From the NCBI RefSeq assembly GCF_021044685.1, contig NZ_CP088014.1, forward strand, positions 2,652,001 to 2,716,000: a stretch of DNA of 64,000 nucleotides. Direction: 5' to 3'. The notes under the pieces are model-generated. The model did not search any database, was not told the DNA's origin, and saw nothing but the letters and a program-made list of their open reading frames with translations. The position numbers were made by a program, and so were the translations under genes. The DNA is from Bradyrhizobium daqingense. GTDB taxonomy: Bacteria > Pseudomonadota > Alphaproteobacteria > Rhizobiales > Xanthobacteraceae. Shown here one piece after another: positions 61,328 to 64,000 of the stretch. Positions within the stretch are counted from its first letter, which is position 1, and each line of letters begins with the position of its first letter.

Positions 61328-63234
61328 GGCGAGGCGTGCTGTTGGCTGAATGGCAGTGTCAGGCGGAATGTCGCTCCCGAGCCGGGGATGCTCTCTGCCG
61401 ACAACTGGCCGCCATGAGCTTCCACCGTCGTTCGGCAGATCGCAAGTCCCATGCCCATTCCGCCGTGCTTGGTTGTAAAGAACGGATCGAACAGGCGCGG
61501 CAGGTCGTCAGGGCTGATGCCGGGGCCGCTGTCCTGCACCGTGATGACGATGCTCTCCCCATCGGCGGTGCCGGTGCGCAGCGTGACGATGCGGGAACCG
61601 GATTGGCCCGACATGGCCTGGCCGGCATTGATCAGCAGATTGACGAGCACCTGTTGGAGTTGGATCCGGTCGCCACGGATCGGCGGCAAGCCAGGTTCCG
61701 TCTCGATGGCGAGGACGATGTCGTCCTTTGCGAACTCGCGCGCCACGAGGGAGGTGGCTTCCTCGATGATCTCGCTGATCTGCAGCTGATCCTTCTGGGG
61801 CGGTGCCTTCTTGAGGAAATTGCGGATGCGGGCCACGATCTCACTGGCTCGCCGGCCCTGAGCGACAACGTGGCCCATCGTGGTCGCGACCTCCTTCAGA
61901 TCGGGCACGTCGCGCCGCAGCCACCGCAGGCCGGCTTCGCCGCTGGTGACGATCGCTGCCAGCGGCTGGTTCACTTCGTGGGCAATAGAGGCGCTGATCT
62001 CGCCCAAGGTGGCGACGCGTGCCGCATGCGCGAGGTCCGCTTGCGCGGCGAGCAGCGCATCCTGCGCTTGCCTGCGCTCGGTGATGTCGATGACGAAGGC
62101 GAGCACGTTACGATCTCCATCCGGCTCAGCCGGAAAGGTGATCGTGAACAGCACGGGGACCTTTCGTCCGTCCAGCCTGACGATCTCGGTCTCGCCTTCG
62201 TAAAATGGCTCGCCTTCGGCGAATGCCAGCAATGCGCCGAGGAAGCTGCGGTCATTCTGGCCGAGGAGTTTGTCGACATTGGCGATGAAGGCCGAAGAGC
62301 CATCCGCGCCCGCCATCTTCTGCATGGCCGGATTGACATCGGTGATTCTGGCGAGCCGGCGGGCGGAGCGGACGATATCGGGATGTCGTGCCAGATGATC
62401 GCGCAGGCCAGCGCCGCCGGTGTCCAGCGCCTTCAGCGCGGCGCGTACGTCGGTCCAGTCCTCCTCCACGACACCGATCCGGCTTGCGTCGAACATCCGG
62501 CGGTATCGCTGCTCGCTCTGCACCAGCGCGCTGTGCGCCGCCACGCGATCCGTGACGTCGGTGTGCGTTTCGAGCACGCCGACCGGCTTGCCGAGATGGT
62601 CGTGCTGCACGGCCCAGCGCGCATCGACCGCAAGTGTGGCACCGTCCTTCGTGCGCTGCTCCACTCTGCCTTCCCAGCGGCCGGTCTCGAGCAGAACACG
62701 CTCGATTGCCTCTCGCTTGTCGGGATAGCTGGTCCGCAGCAACGCGTCGGCGGACCGCCCCAGCGCATCGTCTGACGGCCAGCCATAGGTCTGCTCCGCA
62801 GCCTTGTTCCAGAAGCTGATCATGCCGGCGCGATCGCGGACGAAGATCATGTCATGCGAGAGGTTGAGCAGGCGCGCCTGCGCCGCCAGGCGATTGGTTG
62901 CGGCATGATTCTGCAGCGCCAGCAGCGTGGTGATGGCAATGGCCGCAAGGCTCACCACGGCACGAAGGGCCGGCGAGGCGATGTGCTGGAGATCATGCGA
63001 GAGCAGATAGGCCGTGATCGTCAGCACCGCGCAGCCGCTCGCCGCGACCACGATGTCATTGCGCCGGTTCGTCCGCGCAGCGAGCAGGATCGCAACGACG
63101 TAGAGAACGGCGACCGCGCCTTCGAGCGGCGTCAGGACATCGATGAGGAAAACCGCGAGGGCGAGGATTGCGGACCAGAACCGCAGGCCTGCGCGGCTCA
63201 CGGAAGAGCCCGTAACCCGATCAGGAGTCGTCAT
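61324..63234 (-). CDS. Membrane PAS sensor histidine kinase, partner of the FixJ-like regulator
   Basis: 636 residues. The N-terminal membrane part has several helices (including LRFWSAILALAVFLIDVLTP and AVLYVVAILLAARTNRRNDI). A PAS domain has HDMIFVRDRAGMISFWNKAA, a second sensor region follows, then the phosphoacceptor SIAHEVNQPLAAI and an ATPase with NLLINAGQAM, DSGPGISP and GMGMGLAICRT. It phosphorylates the regulator encoded directly downstream. No heme-PAS His pattern as in FixL is obvious. A perfect 18-base palindrome lies 274-291 bases upstream. Confidence 0.92.
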   Translation of the reverse strand: MTTPDRVTGSSVSRAGLRFWSAILALAVFLIDVLTPLEGAVAVLYVVAILLAARTNRRNDIVVAASGCAVLTITAYLLSHDLQHIASPALRAVVSLAAIAITTLLALQNHAATNRLAAQARLLNLSHDMIFVRDRAGMISFWNKAAEQTYGWPSDDALGRSADALLRTSYPDKREAIERVLLETGRWEGRVEQRTKDGATLAVDARWAVQHDHLGKPVGVLETHTDVTDRVAAHSALVQSEQRYRRMFDASRIGVVEEDWTDVRAALKALDTGGAGLRDHLARHPDIVRSARRLARITDVNPAMQKMAGADGSSAFIANVDKLLGQNDRSFLGALLAFAEGEPFYEGETEIVRLDGRKVPVLFTITFPAEPDGDRNVLAFVIDITERRQAQDALLAAQADLAHAARVATLGEISASIAHEVNQPLAAIVTSGEAGLRWLRRDVPDLKEVATTMGHVVAQGRRASEIVARIRNFLKKAPPQKDQLQISEIIEEATSLVAREFAKDDIVLAIETEPGLPPIRGDRIQLQQVLVNLLINAGQAMSGQSGSRIVTLRTGTADGESIVITVQDSGPGISPDDLPRLFDPFFTTKHGGMGMGLAICRTTVEAHGGQLSAESIPGSGATFRLTLPFSQQHASP

Positions 63235-63662
63235 CGTCGCTGGTCGTCGTTCGCTTCATTCCAGCGGCGTTGATGCCGCGATTTTGTGGCGCCGACAACA
63301 TCTGGCCGCGTGATTTTCGTGCTCTCTTGGAAGACCGCGCGACCAGCCGAAGGCGGCCCGGCCGATGAGAGAGGGTAATCCCTCGAAAAACAGCGGTTCT
63401 CCACGTTTTACCTGGCGATGGCGCGTCAACTTACCGCAGGTGCATCGCGCAGCGCGGCCCGGCCGATTCGTCGATGCGGCCGCGGCCCAATCCAACGGCG
63501 GGCCGCGATCATACCTAGGTATGATGCGATCAACCCGAGAACCTATCAGTCCACCCGCGCGTAGAATGGAGCGCGCGGCCCGTCGAATTACTCTGCTGCC
63601 ATGACGTTCGGACAAGCCGGCCAGGCTTTCGCCGGATCGAAACGGGACAAGGAGCTTCGACG
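63235..63662. other. Divergent regulatory region
   Basis: 428 bases between the kinase (minus) and the partial gene (plus). It contains the 18-base palindrome at 63508-63525 and an AAGGAG site before 63663. I see no gene. Confidence 0.45.
63508..63525. promoter_or_regulatory. Perfect 18-base palindrome, candidate operator
   Basis: ATCATACCTAGGTATGAT is an exact palindrome. It lies 138 bases before the start of the partial gene at 63663 and 274 bases from the kinase start. Dimeric regulators bind such sites; the FixJ-like protein encoded at 60656 is a natural candidate. I did not find the same sequence elsewhere in the window. Confidence 0.5.
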
Positions 63663-64000
63663 ATGTCGCTACAGCTGTCACAGCCGCTTACCACCAAGGA
63701 TCATGCATTCGGCTCGATCGATGTCTCGGAGATCGACGGCAGCAGGCGCCGGCGCTCGGGATATTCCGGTCAGGCTGGCAAGGAGGGGACGACGCTGTCT
63801 CTGGTTCATCTCGATGTTGCACTCGCCATCGAGGCGCCGGATATGCAGAGGTCCGCTCGCGGGTCCGGCTTCAGGGTGTCCGCCAAGCGCCTCGATCGGA
63901 ACTGCGGTGCGGAGGAGACGACGGATCCCGTGATGCGGCGTCTTTCGGATGCGCTCGTAGCGACGGAAGAAATGCACCATCCGCATTCGGCCATCCTCGC
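63663..64000 (+). CDS. Unknown protein, truncated by the window edge
   Basis: The frame is open from ATG 63663 to the last base (112 codons) with no stop. AAGGAG about 8 bases before the ATG supports translation. It starts MSLQLSQPLTTKDHAFGSID and has SRRRRSGYSGQAGKEG and RLSDALVATEEMHHPHSA. No family recognised. It is divergent from the kinase operon with the 18-base palindrome between them. Confidence 0.5.
   Translation, partial: MSLQLSQPLTTKDHAFGSIDVSEIDGSRRRRSGYSGQAGKEGTTLSLVHLDVALAIEAPDMQRSARGSGFRVSAKRLDRNCGAEETTDPVMRRLSDALVATEEMHHPHSAIL

Noticed and set aside
1..64000. CRISPR arrays, insertion sequences, phage genes, FNR/FixK boxes
   Set aside because: I saw no regular direct repeats, transposase, integrase or capsid-like protein, and no TTGAT-N4-ATCAA site in the intergenic regions I read.

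Overview
The window is chromosomal DNA of a high-GC alphaproteobacterium, most likely Bradyrhizobium or a close relative in Nitrobacteraceae. I infer this from the base composition, the FixL/FixJ-like two-component genes, an extra RpoH-type sigma factor, small DUF2934 and DUF6894 proteins, and many small exported proteins. I found no phage, insertion sequence, CRISPR array, rRNA operon or intact tRNA.

Layout. 0-7.5 kb: the end of a Gfo/Idh/MocA oxidoreductase, a TonB-dependent receptor followed by a degenerate initiator-tRNA remnant, a Crp/Fnr regulator, and small DUF6894, DUF2934 and exported proteins. 7.5-16.2 kb: one collinear operon with an OmpR-type response regulator, histidine kinase, RpoH-type sigma factor, RND pump, HlyD adaptor and a Pro/Thr/Gly-rich exported protein. 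16.4-27 kb: three large paralogous regulators (winged helix, STAND-type ATPase, TPR-like C-terminus), one of them frameshifted, with small exported-protein genes between them. 27-32 kb: an SDR, a catalase-like peroxidase with a cytochrome b561, Dps, FdhD and a DUF1275 membrane protein. 32.3-38.2 kb: fumC, a cupin, mqo and cioAB, in a run that could carry fumarate through malate to oxaloacetate with electrons passed to quinol and then O2. 38.3-42.1 kb: a frameshifted Tat-exported oxalate decarboxylase, divergent from a YdeP/formate-dehydrogenase-like molybdoenzyme. 42.1-48.6 kb: a second RND system on the minus strand (exported protein, adaptor, pump, PAS kinase). 49.3-57.3 kb: an alpha/beta hydrolase and a malonate decarboxylase operon in the order mdcA-C-D-E-G-B-F-H, with mdcF frameshifted. 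57.5-64 kb: an AraC regulator, the scar of a deleted FUSC/HlyD efflux system, a receiver-only regulator, a FixJ-like regulator with its PAS kinase, and a partial gene at the right edge.

Two themes recur. The window is rich in envelope and efflux functions tied to signalling genes. It also handles small dicarboxylates and their products (fumarate/malate, oxalate/formate, malonate). Three long genes carry single-base frameshifts, so sequencing or assembly error must be excluded before any is called a true pseudogene.
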